NCBI GenBank assembly: GCA_021029095.1
Contig: JAJOHG010000034.1
Span: 293,042 to 357,041, forward strand
Source: Phellopilus nigrolimitatus
Lineage: Eukaryota; Basidiomycota; Agaricomycetes; Hymenochaetales; Hymenochaetaceae
Length of the DNA stretch: 64,000 nucleotides
Direction: 5' to 3'
The notes under the pieces are model-generated. The model was not told where the DNA came from and did not search any database. It saw only the letters and a list, made by a program, of their open reading frames with translations. The position numbers and the translations under genes are program-made. Below are positions 44,950 to 56,261 of this stretch, one piece after another. Each line of letters begins with the position of its first letter. The stretch's first letter is position 1.

Positions 44950-45830
44950 CTTGCTCGGCCGTGTACTCAGCTGGCCTTGTGTGCGCGGGAGCTGCTTTCG
45001 TGGAGCTGACCCATCTTCTGCCCGCACATGCGTTAGAAGTGTAGACAGAGATCGGATGGGGTGAAGGGACTCACTGTTCGCGATTCCTTTGCCAGACTCG
45101 CCGGTCTCGCCTTCTACTGACTTCCATTTTCCGCACGTATGCCTGTCGGTTTCAAGTCGTGATGTCGCAGATAGACCCCGTACTTGTCTTGGGTCGGGGA
45201 GCCAGTACTGGATGTGTCCATTCGACGCGGTTCTGTCTCCAGATCTCGGATTGGGACTCCTTCTGCTTGCGCCTGGCGCAAACCCAGTGTCCTCTTAGCC
45301 CGGGGTTAGAAGTGAGCCCTTGCCTCCAAAACACGCCTCAGAGTCTGAGCCCTATTTTGGAGATGTACGCCCAGTCACAGGTCCATGGGCTGAGGAGATG
45401 AGAAAAGGAGCTGGAGGTGAAGACATTGTAGTCTCAACCTTTTCGGCCTTAGCATTGAGCCTGGTGTTGGTGAGTATGTAGCCGGCGTTCCCGCCTTCAA
45501 CATTGTCGTTGTCGTGGCCAATAGCCGGCTTGCCGTAGTAGTCACACTGACACCAGGCGTGACATGCAGGTTTCGTCAGTGTACGATATGCAAAAATGTT
45601 CAGAGGACTGACGTACTCGACTTGTGCGTGCTTCTCGAGTAGCCTCTCTTTGGTCTCCTCCTTTCATCCTTTGCTGTTTACACGAATCTTCTACGCGTCC
45701 AAAAAAGAGCAGAGATCGCGCCGTTCAGCAAAAAGCAGCAGGCAGCGACGGCGATGAAGGAAAATAGAGCAGAGACTCACTTTGGCAAGCGCGCGTAGTT
45801 GCTTGTGTTTCCGTCTTTCGAGAATTTCTT
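44950..45830 (-). pseudogene. SAP-domain gene family, copy 0 (decayed)
   Basis: Minus-strand pieces follow the pattern of copies 1 and 2. An exon ending KHKQLRALAK before GTGAGTCTC corresponds to HELRTLAR before the same donor in copy 2; the next exon has KEETKERLLEKHAQVE, the second half of the SAP helix pair, preceded by an in-frame TGA. Then come CDYYGKPAIGHDNDNVEGGN and NTRLNAKAEKVETTMSSPP before a stop, and a further Arg/Lys/Gly-rich piece. The 5' flank up to about 46.1 kb also resembles that of copy 2. Confidence 0.5.
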
Positions 45831-46099
45831 AGAAGAGATTGCTGATGTTCCCTTGTGGGTCGCTATGCCCCCTACTGAAACGTGTTAACTTCTAGCTCAG
45901 GCTTTTGCTGAAGAGTGGGTCCTGCCTGCAGAATCTTTCTGCATTGTCAATCTTTGAACATTCTCAGCAGCTTGCGGTCAGCCGCCGCACGTTGTTTGCC
46001 TCTGTTTGCCTCTGTTTGAATTACAAGTTGAAGTAGTTTTTCCGACATCGCGTCAATGTAGCATCGGACATATTATGTAAAGCGGATCTAGGATTTTTC

Positions 46100-46600
46100 A
46101 AGGTACTCGGATATTATTGCAATCACATGATATACAATTTCGCGTACCATAAATCAAACTTGGACAATTCCCCTCTGTCCCATACTCTTACGCATCTCAG
46201 GGCTCGCTTCTTGCTTGGGACTCACTGTTTGTTGAGTCTAGGTCGACTCTAAGAGCTTTTGAAATACTTTCGCGACTGTCAAACGCTGAGCCATGAAGAA
46301 TCAATGGGTCACAATTCGCTTCAGAGACGGAAACAAGATCGCGAAAAGACAGCGGAAAGACATCCAGACACAGATAGCATCAGCATTTGAAACGAGCCCC
46401 ATCCGGGCCTGGTACTCCTTTTCCTTTCCAACGGTACAGTTACTGTGAAGTTTCAGGACGAGTCGATGAATTGTCCGAGTGCCCAAAATTTAAGCGACTT
46501 GAGGTTTGGCCAAATTGAGTAGCTACGCTGTCGGAAAGCAGCACCGAAATCCCGAAACAACATATCTCCTTCCTGCTTGTTTCCTTTCTTTGCTGAACCT
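46100..46600. other. Spacer between SAP copies 0 and 1
   Basis: No gene seen. Right end grades into the repeated block shared with 50.2-50.5 kb. Confidence 0.35.
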
Positions 46601-46930
46601 GAAGTGTACGGCTAAAATACTTAACAAGGATTCATCGTCCGACAACTGCCGTAGAGCGCTTTGGCCGACATGCGTTTGTCGACGGTCGTATGGAGCAACT
46701 TGATACAACGATGGCTCAGTCAGTCTGAACAATCTGATTCCTTTGATGCCCTTTTTAGTATCCTCGCAGGCTCAGCTTCCTCCTACATAAAAAGATTCAT
46801 CATTCGTTCCTTCATCGCCAGAATTCCCGCCATCCTTTGAGCTGTCTCAGTCCACTTCCCATCAGCCATTGTCCGGGTCAGTCAATTCCTCCGACTTGCC
46901 CAACATTTTGGGTATTGTCGGTCTCATACC
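46600..46930 (+). repeat. Repeated block A1, with partner at 50230-50510
   Basis: Shared with 50230-50510: GATTCCTTTGA(T/A)GCCCT, TCGCAGGCTCA, CATCG(C)CAGAATTCCCGCCATCC and ATTCCTCC(G/A)ACTTG occur in the same order and spacing. The block lies just beyond the 3' end of each minus-strand SAP copy and includes a TATA-like CATAAAAAG and a short plus-strand frame (in the second copy MSADSSNLCPRNLVFGV followed by GTAAGT). It may be the promoter and first exon of an unrecognised small plus-strand gene. Confidence 0.55.
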
Positions 46931-47479
46931 AGCATATGTGAGTCCTCACTTAGAAACGATGTGTATCTTCGAGGGCTGCGGCCTGATTCGGGAGCTGGAG
47001 GTGAGCTTGAGTGAGCCAGCTAAGGGATTAAAGGGTCCTCAGGAGACAAATGTTGACGTCGGTCCAACGGACATCCAAGGTTGCATTTCCTTTCTTATAC
47101 TCCCCAAGGCAGCGTCGGACATTTGACTTCCGAAAATAGCTCATAGTGCTTCGTGAAGTGCTGGTCGACTTCTTGCGTGTTATCGCAAACAGGCCCATTA
47201 CAGGGCTCCTCGTGCTTCCCGCACTCTACCCCGAAAGGGAAATGAGCAACGAGAGTGAATCTGAGCTGCGGTATCTGCCGGGAGCGTAAGTGGCGATGAT
47301 ATGATCCTTAGGTTGGCGTTGTGCTGTTCAAATAGTGCTCGTTGATCCGTTCAGAGTCCTCGGTGTGTTTGCAGCCTGAATCCTGACTCAGTCAATGCAA
47401 TCTAATTTCAGCAAGTCTTGCTTTGTCTCACATTCTTATACACAGCACAACACAAGTCATACAAAACACTACATTTATC

Positions 47480-48415
47480 CTTAACCCACTAACATATTCC
47501 CCCAACCTATTGCTACCGGACTGTGGGTCCTAAGACCTTGGGGATGGCGTCTGAGAAGATGCGAAGACCGAGAAAGGGGGAGGGGGGAGGAAGGAAGAGA
47601 ACCTCGCTGCTCAGACCGGGCACTGTCATTATCCAGTGTCCGTATCGTAGTCAGGTGCGCTCTCTGTTTTCGCCTTCTCGGTCGACTCGTCGGCCGCGCC
47701 ATTTTCCCAGTCAAAAGTGGGCCTGAGGGGCCACGGCAATTGACCCGGAGATACATGTAGTCCGGCGTAAAAAGCCGCGTGTCGCCGGCGCTTCCACGGC
47801 TACCCGCGCCCCCGCCATTCCCGCCCCCGCTATGACTTCTCCCACTGCCATCATCCCCGCAGCTGCCGCCAATTCTGCCGCCACTTCCGCCGCCCCTGTC
47901 TGGAGTGACGAAGCGCCCACTATCGACGAGGGGCGGAAGCGGGGATTGTAGAGATGGCAAAGGCGGGGATGACGGCAAAGGCGGGGATGACGGCAAAGGC
48001 GGAGGTGACGGCAAAGGCGGGGACTGAAGAGATGGCAGAGGCATACCTGTGTTGCTGATCCTGGACTTCGCGAGGACCCGCTTGTTTGGACGCAAATCAG
48101 GTGTGCTGTCTTGCGGAAGGTTCATATGTTAGAAAGGCGGGGTTACCGTTGACGGCGATGAAGAGACGCTCTATTCGAGTCCACTTCTTCCGTCCTGCGC
48201 TTCCGCGGTGGGTTCTTGGGGCCTTTTGAGTAGCCGCTCCAAGATTGCTTTCCCTGGTCCTACTGCCCTTAGGCCATACTCCTACAGACGAGACCGTGCC
48301 AATCAACAAAGAGCGGAGACAGCGACGAGCACGCGAGACTGACTCTTGCGAGGGTCCCGCAACTCGTGGTATCCCAGCTCCTTATTTGGGCCTCAGATGG
48401 AATCGTCTGTAGGAT
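47480..48415 (-). pseudogene. SAP-domain gene family, copy 1 (decayed, Pro/Gly-expanded)
   Basis: The SAP exon IPSEAQI is followed by a one-base loss that destroys the frame seen in copy 2 (SEAQIKKLGYHELRTLAR), and the ATG is gone. Downstream exons match copy 2: DLRPNKRVLAKSRISNTGMP against ILRPKKRVLEMSRVSNAGMP. The following Pro-rich stretch has expanded by an 18-bp minisatellite and a Gly/Ser-rich run. The zinc-finger end of copy 2 was not found here. Confidence 0.6.
47956..48027 (-). repeat. 18-bp minisatellite, four units
   Basis: Units of GGCAAAGGCGGGGATGAC on the plus strand; on the minus strand they encode SPPLPS repeats in SAP copy 1. Confidence 0.85.
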
Positions 48416-48699
48416 GTGACTGGATCGCGGTTGGAAGTCGTGTAGGAGAAAGGGAATGAGCCCCCGTATTTAGAGCCCTCGAAGAGCATCCGAAAGCCAT
48501 CTGTCACATGTTGGTTTGTATTCGTGTTGCTCTAGTTTTCATTATGCTCATTGTGATCATCGTGCAAGTCCGGCTATCGTATCCGATCGTCCGGCCACGC
48601 GCGTGGGACGCGTTATTTGTATCTATTTGGGTTGTGAGCGTGTTTTCGATTTCGTTCCAAGGCAATTACTATAGTAATAACGGTCGAATAAACGTAGTT

Positions 48700-50229
48700 T
48701 GTGAATGAATACCAAATTTGAGACGAAAAAGGTTCATTGTGAGCTTTGGAAATGGTTTAACCATATCCAATGTTCTTCGATTCCACTGTATCGATGAAAA
48801 ATTCGAGTCTGAGCTCTCCAAAAAGAATATGATTACTAACGAGGCATTGGTATTCCAATTGGAAAGTGTCCCGATATCAGATACACCGGGAAAGTAACAC
48901 GAGCTGGCAGGAATAATGTCCGAGCATGTCTGGGAGCTCCGCTGAAGGGACAAAACGAGTGCTGATTCTTTGAGGCAGTTGGTCGAGTTCTTCATGGTGT
49001 GACCCAGACATATGCACTTATAATTGACATCACGGTTGAGTTCTCCAGAGGCAAGCAGAGGCCTGTGGCACGTGCTGCAATACCACACACCAACTCAAAC
49101 GTCCAAACCTGCGAGTCCAGGAGACGATAGAACTAGTAGCGTATCGATGCGCGCAAGTGAAAGAAGAGAGCCTTGAATATTTCGGAGATAGAGTCTAGCA
49201 TATACATGGGTAAATCGCAAAGTGGAATCTCTCTGGACTTTCGTATTGTGACTTGGTAACTCAGACGAGTAGGTGTCGTTGCTGTCACCACTTCTCACCT
49301 TCAACGTTTGCAGCGGACGGGGGCGCTTCAGCTCAATCCAGACAGCTTAGAGAAGTCCGGATAATGAAGCTTCGTGATGATCTTGTGAAGAGAATCGATA
49401 CGGCAACACGTCGTAACCCTTCAAACTTGGCGGGCACAACATCGACGCAAGACGAGCATCCGTTCATAGCAAAGGATTCGTGTCTCCGAAGATTTCAACC
49501 GGCGGAAGCTGCAGGCACAGTATCAAGGTCTACTGCATGGAGAGCCTTGTTTATGTAATGGATGCAGCCAGAAAAAATAAATAGCGATGGTGAGTACAGC
49601 TCTTGAGGTATAGGTTTCGTTACGAAAGCTGACGTGTCGCGCCCGGCAAGGCCGACACGTGTCGCGTTGTGCCCGAGTCGTTCTCGCTCTCTTCATAGAC
49701 TCAACCTCATCTGCTTCCGTTGCTGCATGATATTCTCAACACAACTTCATTGCATCGTCGACGAATGAGTAATCAACAATTATCAGCAACATCCATCTTT
49801 GCAGCCGATGATAAAGCCGCTCTACTCAATTGAAAGTGCGTTATTGGCAGTACTCGTTTTGAAAGCTCGACAGACGAAATGCATGCAAAATATCACACTC
49901 GTGCAGGTCCAGGAGAGGTATGCACTACTGCAATCTGCAATTCACGACGTTGATGTTAAAAGATGATGCTTCATGGGGGCCTGTGGTTTCTCTGTTTTCC
50001 AACAATCTCGGGACGCGTCGTCGAGTTAGCTGAGCGAGGGAGAGACAGACTATTGCAAGCCCATATCCAAAACGACCCTAGCTGAAGTTTCTGAGTACAC
50101 CTTCGGAAGGCAACGCCTACTACGTACCGAAACAAGAGTCACGATCAATGTCTTTCCTTCGTGCTTGTTGTCTTTTTCCGCGTAACACATGGCCAGAATA
50201 CCTGGCGAGTATTCATCGTCCGACTTATA
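48700..50229. other. 1.5 kb between SAP copies 1 and 2
   Basis: No gene supported. Minus frame 48669-49088 (with MWYCSTCHRPLL) is open by chance as far as can be judged. A small palindrome ACGTGTCG...CGACACGT lies at 49627-49658. Confidence 0.35.
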
Positions 50230-50510
50230 CTGCTCGTCGACAAGCTGTCCGCAACCATGAACGCTGTAAAGTGCCTTCGCCGACTAAACGCGCGTCAAAG
50301 GATCCTATAAAGTAATCCGATTAAACGAAGGCTCAGTTAATCGATTCCTTTGAAGCCCTCTTTAATCCACTCGCAGGCTCAACTTCGCCCTCCATAGAAG
50401 GCGTTTATCATTCACTCATCCATCGCTAGAATCCCCGCCATCCTTCGAGCCATCTCAGTCCACTTAACCCTTTCTATGTCGGCCGATTCCTCCAACTTGT
50501 GCCCGCGTAA
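50230..50510 (+). repeat. Repeated block A2, partner of 46600-46930
   Basis: Same order of shared words as block A1 (see that entry). Here the plus-strand frame has a true ATG at 50476 and a GTAAGT donor after about 16 codons, but no downstream exon could be assigned. Confidence 0.5.
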
Positions 50511-50984
50511 TCTTGTATTTGGCGTAGGTAAGTTCTCAGTTAGAGTCCATCGTCAACTCTTTGTTTGTCGAAAAGGCGGATACCGTTTGAGTCGCGAGCT
50601 GAAGGGAAAGCTACCTGGGTGTCCAAAGGATACTGACAGCGGATGCCCTGTGCTATTCCGAAAGCAATTACCTTTGTGGAATGGAACGAAATGTTATGCT
50701 GCTTGTCTCGGGCAGCGATGCCACCTTACTGCATGCGAGCAGTAGATGTGGGCATCCGGCACAGTCATTGGATGCTCGGTGACTGGTTTGAGCGTTGTGC
50801 CGTTCAAATGATAGTGCGAGTGCTCATGCAGTGGCTAATCTGTCTTCGGCCATGCTCATGAATCGCCACAATCTGACTTTAACAAGCGCTGCTGCTTAAA
50901 TCATTCTTGCACAGAACCAACATGACAAAAGATATATACAAAAAACACTGCTTTTATCGCCCACCACCTGTCTCTTAACTACTA

Positions 50985-52110
50985 TTAGAATGGCTCGGAA
51001 TGAGCGACGGAGAAAGTGTGAGACAGCCCTTTCCAGACACTTTTCTTTTTGGGGGGCCCAAAAGTGCCTTTTTTTAGAGAGGATTCACGCTCGAGTTTGT
51101 CTTTGCACACAAAGCACTCGTAACCCTTGGGCAGGTGAACGAGCACATGCCTATCGCTGCCCTTGGGGCAGGGCGATACTGTGTTGCAGCCGAGTTCATT
51201 GGCAAAAGCGCAGGGGTATTTCTGGCCTTTGAGACCGTCGGAGAGGGACTGCGATGATGGACCATCAGAGGCCGCGGGTAACTGTGGCTTAGAAGAAGAT
51301 GGCTGCGGGGAGTCGGACGCGCTCCTGACCGAGACGGAGATATGACGATAGCCTCATTGCTTACTGGCACTGTTCAGTGTCGGTAAGTCAGAGGTAATTT
51401 GCTATTTTTTGTCTCGGACGACTCGTTCGCCGCCCCTTCTTCCAATCAGAAACGGGCTTGAGCTTTCAGAGGCATTGATCCTGAGCCACATAGGGTCCGG
51501 CAGAGAATTTGGCAGCAGCGCATACGGGGTGTCCCTCGCCGAGAATGGGTGCTGTTGTGGCTCCCGGTGGAGGGGTTGACAGCGGAGGCATGCCTGCGTT
51601 GCTGACCCTGGACATCTCCAAGACCCGCTTTTTTGGGCGCAAAATACGTGTGCTGTCTTGCGGAGGGTTCAAATGTTAGGATGTAGGCTTGTTGTTGATG
51701 GCGATGAAGAGACTCACTATCTGTTCCCAGTTCCTCAACCTTGCGCTTCCGCGCGATGGGCTCTTGGGGCATAGCCCCAACATTCTACTTGGAGGCCCCC
51801 GACCCGGAGCTGGAGTCCGATCCTTGGACGTTGTCCTCGAGGCTACGGCGGACATAAAAATGGCGTCAACATACGATATATAAGCACGAGACAGAAAACC
51901 AGAACATACCCGAATTCCGCACGCCATTGGAGCAATCGCTCTCGGATTTCCTCCCGCTTCCCTGTGGCTGTCAAGCCATGTACCTGCATACTAATCAGTA
52001 ACAAGCAGCGACAGCGACGGAGATGCGAGACTCACCCTTGCGAGCGTCCTCAACTCGTGGTATCCCAGCTTCTTGATTTGGGCCTCAGATGGGAACGCTG
52101 ACGAATCCAT
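50985..52110 (-). CDS. SAP-domain protein with C-terminal zinc finger, copy 2 (one in-frame stop)
   Basis: Best preserved copy. Exon 1 from 52110 reads MDSSAFPSEAQIKKLGYHEL then RTLAR; after a 60-odd bp intron VHGLTATGKREEIRERLLQW completes a SAP motif (DNA-binding helix-turn-helix found in chromatin proteins). The third exon, GSDSSSGSGASK, meets a TAG at 51787-51785 yet the same frame continues as EPIARKRKVEELGTD, then RPKKRVLEMSRVSNAGMPPL. The last exon has YPCAFANELGCNTVSPCPKG, SDRHVLVHLPKGYECFVCKD: a C2H2-like finger pair (C..C, C..H..H, C..C). Ends SVAHSEPF at 50985. Either a pseudogene by that stop or mis-spliced in this reading. Role unknown; SAP plus fingers suggests DNA binding. Confidence 0.55.
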
Positions 52111-52743
52111 GTGGTATGGTAGGATGTGGAAGTGGAAGTGGATCGTAGTTGTAGTAGAGGTAGTGGTCGACGGGAGAAAGGGGATGAGGCCCCGTATTTA
52201 AAGCCTTCGAAGAGCCACCCGAGAGCCACCTATCAGATGTTGGTTTGTATTCGTGTTGCTCTGGTTTTCATTATGTTCATTGTGTTCATTGTGCAAGTTT
52301 GGCTATTGACCCGTATCCGAATGGCTACCAGGGTCTAGTGAGCAGGCGCGCGTGCGACGCGTTGTTTGTATCTGTTTAGGTCGTGAGCGGGTACTTCTTT
52401 ATAAGATCGCTAACGTGCCATTATGGGTCGTTGTTCCCCCTGGCTAGTATGGCTGCTAGCTCAGATTTTGCTAAGGAGGTGGTCTCCGTGGTCTGCGTAT
52501 TTTAAAGCCCTCAGTAACAAGTCTGGCTTTTAGCTATATCCGGTTCCAATGTAGCATCGGAAACTTGTGTAAAGCAGATCTAACGCATTTCGATGTACTC
52601 AAATCCGAAATAGTAATAATAAAAATAACAATAATAATAACACTACACGATACGCGTACCACAGGACTGTATAAAGCAAGCTTGGGCCATCTGTCAGTTA
52701 TTCTTACACATTTCAATACTCGTCCCTCCGCCCTGTCCTCTTC
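52111..52743. other. 5' flank of SAP copy 2
   Basis: Shares long stretches with 48440-48700 (for example GTTGGTTTGTATTCGTGTTG), i.e. the duplicated promoter of the SAP family; minus-strand TTTAAATA-like box near 52193-52201. Right part AT-rich with an AATAAT microsatellite at 52615-52640. Confidence 0.5.
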
Positions 52744-54921
52744 TCAAACTTGAAGATAACCGCCAACGTCCGAGTATCCCTCAAGCTCGTACTCAGGCGG
52801 TACATCTTCGTCCATTTCGCCCTTTACCTTCTCGCACAGCGCTTCGCAAACAAGCCTAACTCTCTGTATGTCCTTTAAAGCTCTATCCATCTCCTCCCCC
52901 TTCTCCAGTCCCTCCCTGAGCGACTCGTCCATGATGGCCATGTCCTCTTCAGCCATCTGTGCATCATTATCGAGTTCGGCCTCAATTGCGGTGAGCTCCG
53001 CAGACGAAAAGACGCGATGCGGGCGTCCGATGGGAGGGGAATCAGGAAAAGCCTGTTCCGGTAAGAAATGAGGGTTGTGATTTTGAAGAGAATCGTACGT
53101 AGGCACGCATTCTCCAGTAGGAGGTCGAGTCCACGGGTCCCGCGTGCGCGAGGCGGTAGAATAACCAAGGAGGGACGCAGACCCGCTCGGTGCTGTGGCG
53201 GCGGCAGGCTTGCTATGCAAGTCACGAATAGACTGGTAAGAGAGCGGGTGATCCAAATGTGAAGAGTTCCTGGATGACCTTCTACGCGGATCGCGGACAG
53301 AGGGACCGGGGGAGTCACCCACACGATCTCCCTGCTGCCAGCCGGCTCGCGGTTGAGATAGAGGCGTGGCAGCAGAAGCATGGCCGTCAAACGGGTTATT
53401 ACGGAGAGTCACGAGGCTACGAGGTTGCGAGTCAACCTCGAAATTCATGCGCACCGGCGTGGGGCTTGGAGAAAGCTCTATAGCTGGGAAGATGGCGTGT
53501 GTCAGTTTTACTACAAATCAGTAAGATGGGAGAAGCAATACACACCTCTTCCTTTGCCTTTGTCCACTCGCGGTGCAGGGGGAGACATGGACTTCGGGTC
53601 CGGAGACGAGTGGCGCGAGCTCGACCTTCGAGCAAATCGCAATGAAATATTAACATGAATCTCCAGCGGGACTGAGCGGAATCACGTACGACCCTTCCTC
53701 CGTTTCCCTTGCCGCCGGCGTATGATACCTGGACCAGTCGCTTACTTTCGAATGGATTTCTCTTCTCTGCGAAGACGTATAGCTTTGCGGAGAATACTCC
53801 GGACTGTCCGACGCAGCGTCGAATTCGGCCTCGTTCGGAGGCCTCGCCTCATTCTCCGACCCAGGTTCATCTATAAGCCCGTTCCCAGTGTTTTGATCTG
53901 TGGATGGTGAATGTGCAGGCTCGGGTGAGTCAGGCGAGTTCGTAATTTGTTTTTCATGCTCAACGTCGCCTTGCTCGTATTTCATGTAAGGATTATGTGT
54001 GTCTCCGGCGCATATGTCCTCGTTCGAGTGGTTCGAAACGGGCAAAGGAGACGCAGAGAGTATCTCGACATTTTCCCTCTCAGTTTGCGGCCTGATTTCG
54101 CCAGAGCGTTTCGAAGAACTCGGAGGCGTCACGACGTTGTTCATGAGACGGGAGTTTACGAGTATTACCGTGTGTGTGTCCTGCAATTTGGCGCGCTTAG
54201 GGCGATGCCTCACGGGTCCTTGCAGGTTCGGTTTGTTAAGATAGGCTATATCCAGGCACCGTATGTATATTGAAAGACTCACTGCTGGCAGATTCCTCCT
54301 CCTCCTCGACGATCTTGTCGCCCTCAACATCCGATGAGATCTGATTCGCTTTCCGCTTTCCTCGGAGTCTAGTAGCCCCAGTCTCACCAGCATCAGCGTT
54401 TCCAAGACGTTCGACCTCGACCTCTTCGTCAGACCTATTGGGATCGACGCCAGCCGCGCTCTGCTCAAGTCTAAGATGAACGTGCAATGTGAGAAATGCA
54501 TACTAGCACGGTTTTCGGCGTACAAGAAGCCTAAAAGAGAGGGACGTACTCGTTTGCGTCCCGTCTCTTCAGCAACTGTTTAATAATTTCCTCACTTTTC
54601 GCGTTCGCTCGGATAGCATGCTCCTACAAGTAGGATAAAACATTGCGGCATTGTCAATGAGTATCTTTGGTAGAAACGAGCCGATCTCGCCTTAGCAAGC
54701 CTTTGAAGGTCCTTCCTTGAGCTACATCTGAGAACAATCTCTGGCGGGATCGCTGTTTGAGGACAAAGCTCAGCTCGTGTCTTGAGAACAGGCGACTTTG
54801 TGACAGATCTGCGAGCCCTTTTCTGAGCTCGTATTTCACGGGCATTATCCGCGGACTTCGCTTGAGCTAGCCCGTGGGTCCTGGTCTCAGTTTTCGGAGC
54901 CATTTTCATTCTGGAGGGCAT
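52744..54921 (-). CDS. SAP-domain, Ser/Glu-rich nuclear protein
   Basis: Six exons (54921-54691, 54623-54550, 54470-54283, 54218-53690, 53625-53546, 53483-52744) give exactly 613 residues. A basic N-terminus (REIRAQKRARRS) leads to a SAP motif, SSRKDLQRLAK spliced to EHAIRANAKSEEIIKQLLKR. Acidic EEEEES, basic RGKRKANQ and RHRPKRAKL, and long Ser/Pro-rich disordered parts follow. The C-terminus is helical (ELTAIEAELDNDAQMAEEDM, then LVCEALCEKVKGEMDED). The first intron (54690-54624) is GC-AG, placed exactly between the two SAP helices. Likely chromatin or DNA associated; exact family unknown. It is intact, unlike the three SAP copies just left of it, and its SAP sequence differs from theirs. 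Confidence 0.78.
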
Positions 54922-54994
54922 GACAGGCGACGGGTTGTGGCAGTGGTGATGGTGTAAAGAAAGAGAGGAAGTCGTCGTTTGTCGGAAGTGTCCA

Positions 54995-55030
54995 TTGTAT
55001 TCTTTATATGAGCACTGTGGCTGCGTTACA
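54995..55030 (-). promoter_or_regulatory. TATA box with AGCCACAG motif
   Basis: Minus-strand GCAGCCACAGTGCTCATATAAAG, read at 55025-55003, about 85 bp upstream of the ATG at 54921; same pairing of motif and TATA as at 5440-5472. Confidence 0.45.
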
Positions 55031-55786
55031 TAACGATCGGCCACTGATGGGAACTACTTATGTCAGCCGCATCAATGACGTAATAAACGAATCGCGCTCT
55101 TGTTTTTTGTATAACCGCCGCCCGCGTAACGGACGCACGCTGGCGGCCTTTCCAACGCACGGACCCGCGGGCGCACTCAGCACTACAATGTACGGCGGTG
55201 CGTCGTAGCCAAGCGCCGCGCCATTCGACTGGACTGACGCGAAAAGCATAGTGAGCTCGGAGTCGAGTAGGTTACATGTGGAGGGCGGCGTAGGCACGCG
55301 CAGCGAGGGAGGAGCGAGATGGACGCGTGTGTGGTGGAGGCTGTCTTCGCGATCCTATAATCTGTTTAGCAGTTAGAGGAAGCATTCAGAAACTGTGAAG
55401 TGAGGTGTGCACATGCGACAGGTCCCTACAGCCCCAGCACGGACGACGATGCATCGGTGCCCTCCCAGCGATGCCGCGGTCGCACGGGTGGTCCGCGTCG
55501 AGCATGCACGCCTTCGGCCAGAGGGGGGGGGCTTCCCGCTGTTCTCTTCCTCACCATACGAGATGGCAATATCACCCGGCTCAGACGAAGTCGTTGCTTG
55601 TCGCATTGGGAACGTCGATGTGCACGACGTCGGGGGATCGGCTGCGAGCGAAGTGGGAGGAAGTCACGGGCGGGGCTCGAGCCTCGTGCTCATAAAACCT
55701 CCATTTAGCTCGAGCAGCACTCTCGTCCGCGTCTGCGTCGCCCGTAGCAAACGGCGCGCGCCTGGTTGCCCGTCTCACTGAATGGC
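55031..55786. other. Intergenic, GC-rich, no gene assigned
   Basis: Several open frames on both strands at 55373-55781 because of high GC, none with a recognisable motif; not called. Confidence 0.4.
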
Positions 55787-56237
55787 TCCGTGTCGGACAG
55801 AACCCCTGACCCCAGCTCTGACCCGACCCGGGTCAAAGCGTCAGACCCCTGAGGTCACTTGAATTCTGAAAATACTGGGGGACGGAGGGGTCAGATAAGA
55901 TGGCCAGAAGTCATGTACTGAAGGCTTTTCAAGTGGTTTTTTATTTTTATTTTTATTTTTCTCGCGTGAAACTTCGTATGTATGGCTCCGCAACAGCCAG
56001 CGAGTTGTAATCAGTCTAGTCTTGCATTATGCGCACCTCCGCGACAACAACGCGTTTGCTGCTCCTTGACGTTAATTCTAGTTCGGCCATATAGGCTGTA
56101 TGCTGCCGAATCGCCATTAATTGAGACCAGTAAGAGGAGGATTATTACCTGACCTTCGGACCCCTCTGATGCCCTCGGTCGGTTGAATTTTGGACTGACC
56201 CTTTTCGGACCCTGACCCAGGTCACACCGAACACTGG
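55787..56237. mobile_element. MITE-like element rich in GGGTCA motifs
   Basis: The left end (CGTGTCGGACAG, CCCTGACCC) and the right end read in reverse (AGTGTTCGGTGTGACC, GGGTCAGGGTCCG) resemble each other, with further inverted pairs of GACCC/GGGTC and CAGACCCCTGAGGTCA against CCTTCGGACCCCTCTGATG. Interior lacks a long frame. Ends are approximate and no target-site duplication was established. Confidence 0.4.
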
Positions 56238-56261
56238 TCATGCAGGAGGATTTGCTACGAT

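Noticed and set aside
47481..48125. Single 214-residue Pro/Gly-rich protein
   Set aside because: Part of a decayed SAP-family copy with minisatellite growth; not a free-standing gene.
49627..49658. Palindrome with 8-bp arms
   Set aside because: Too short and single to call an element or terminator.
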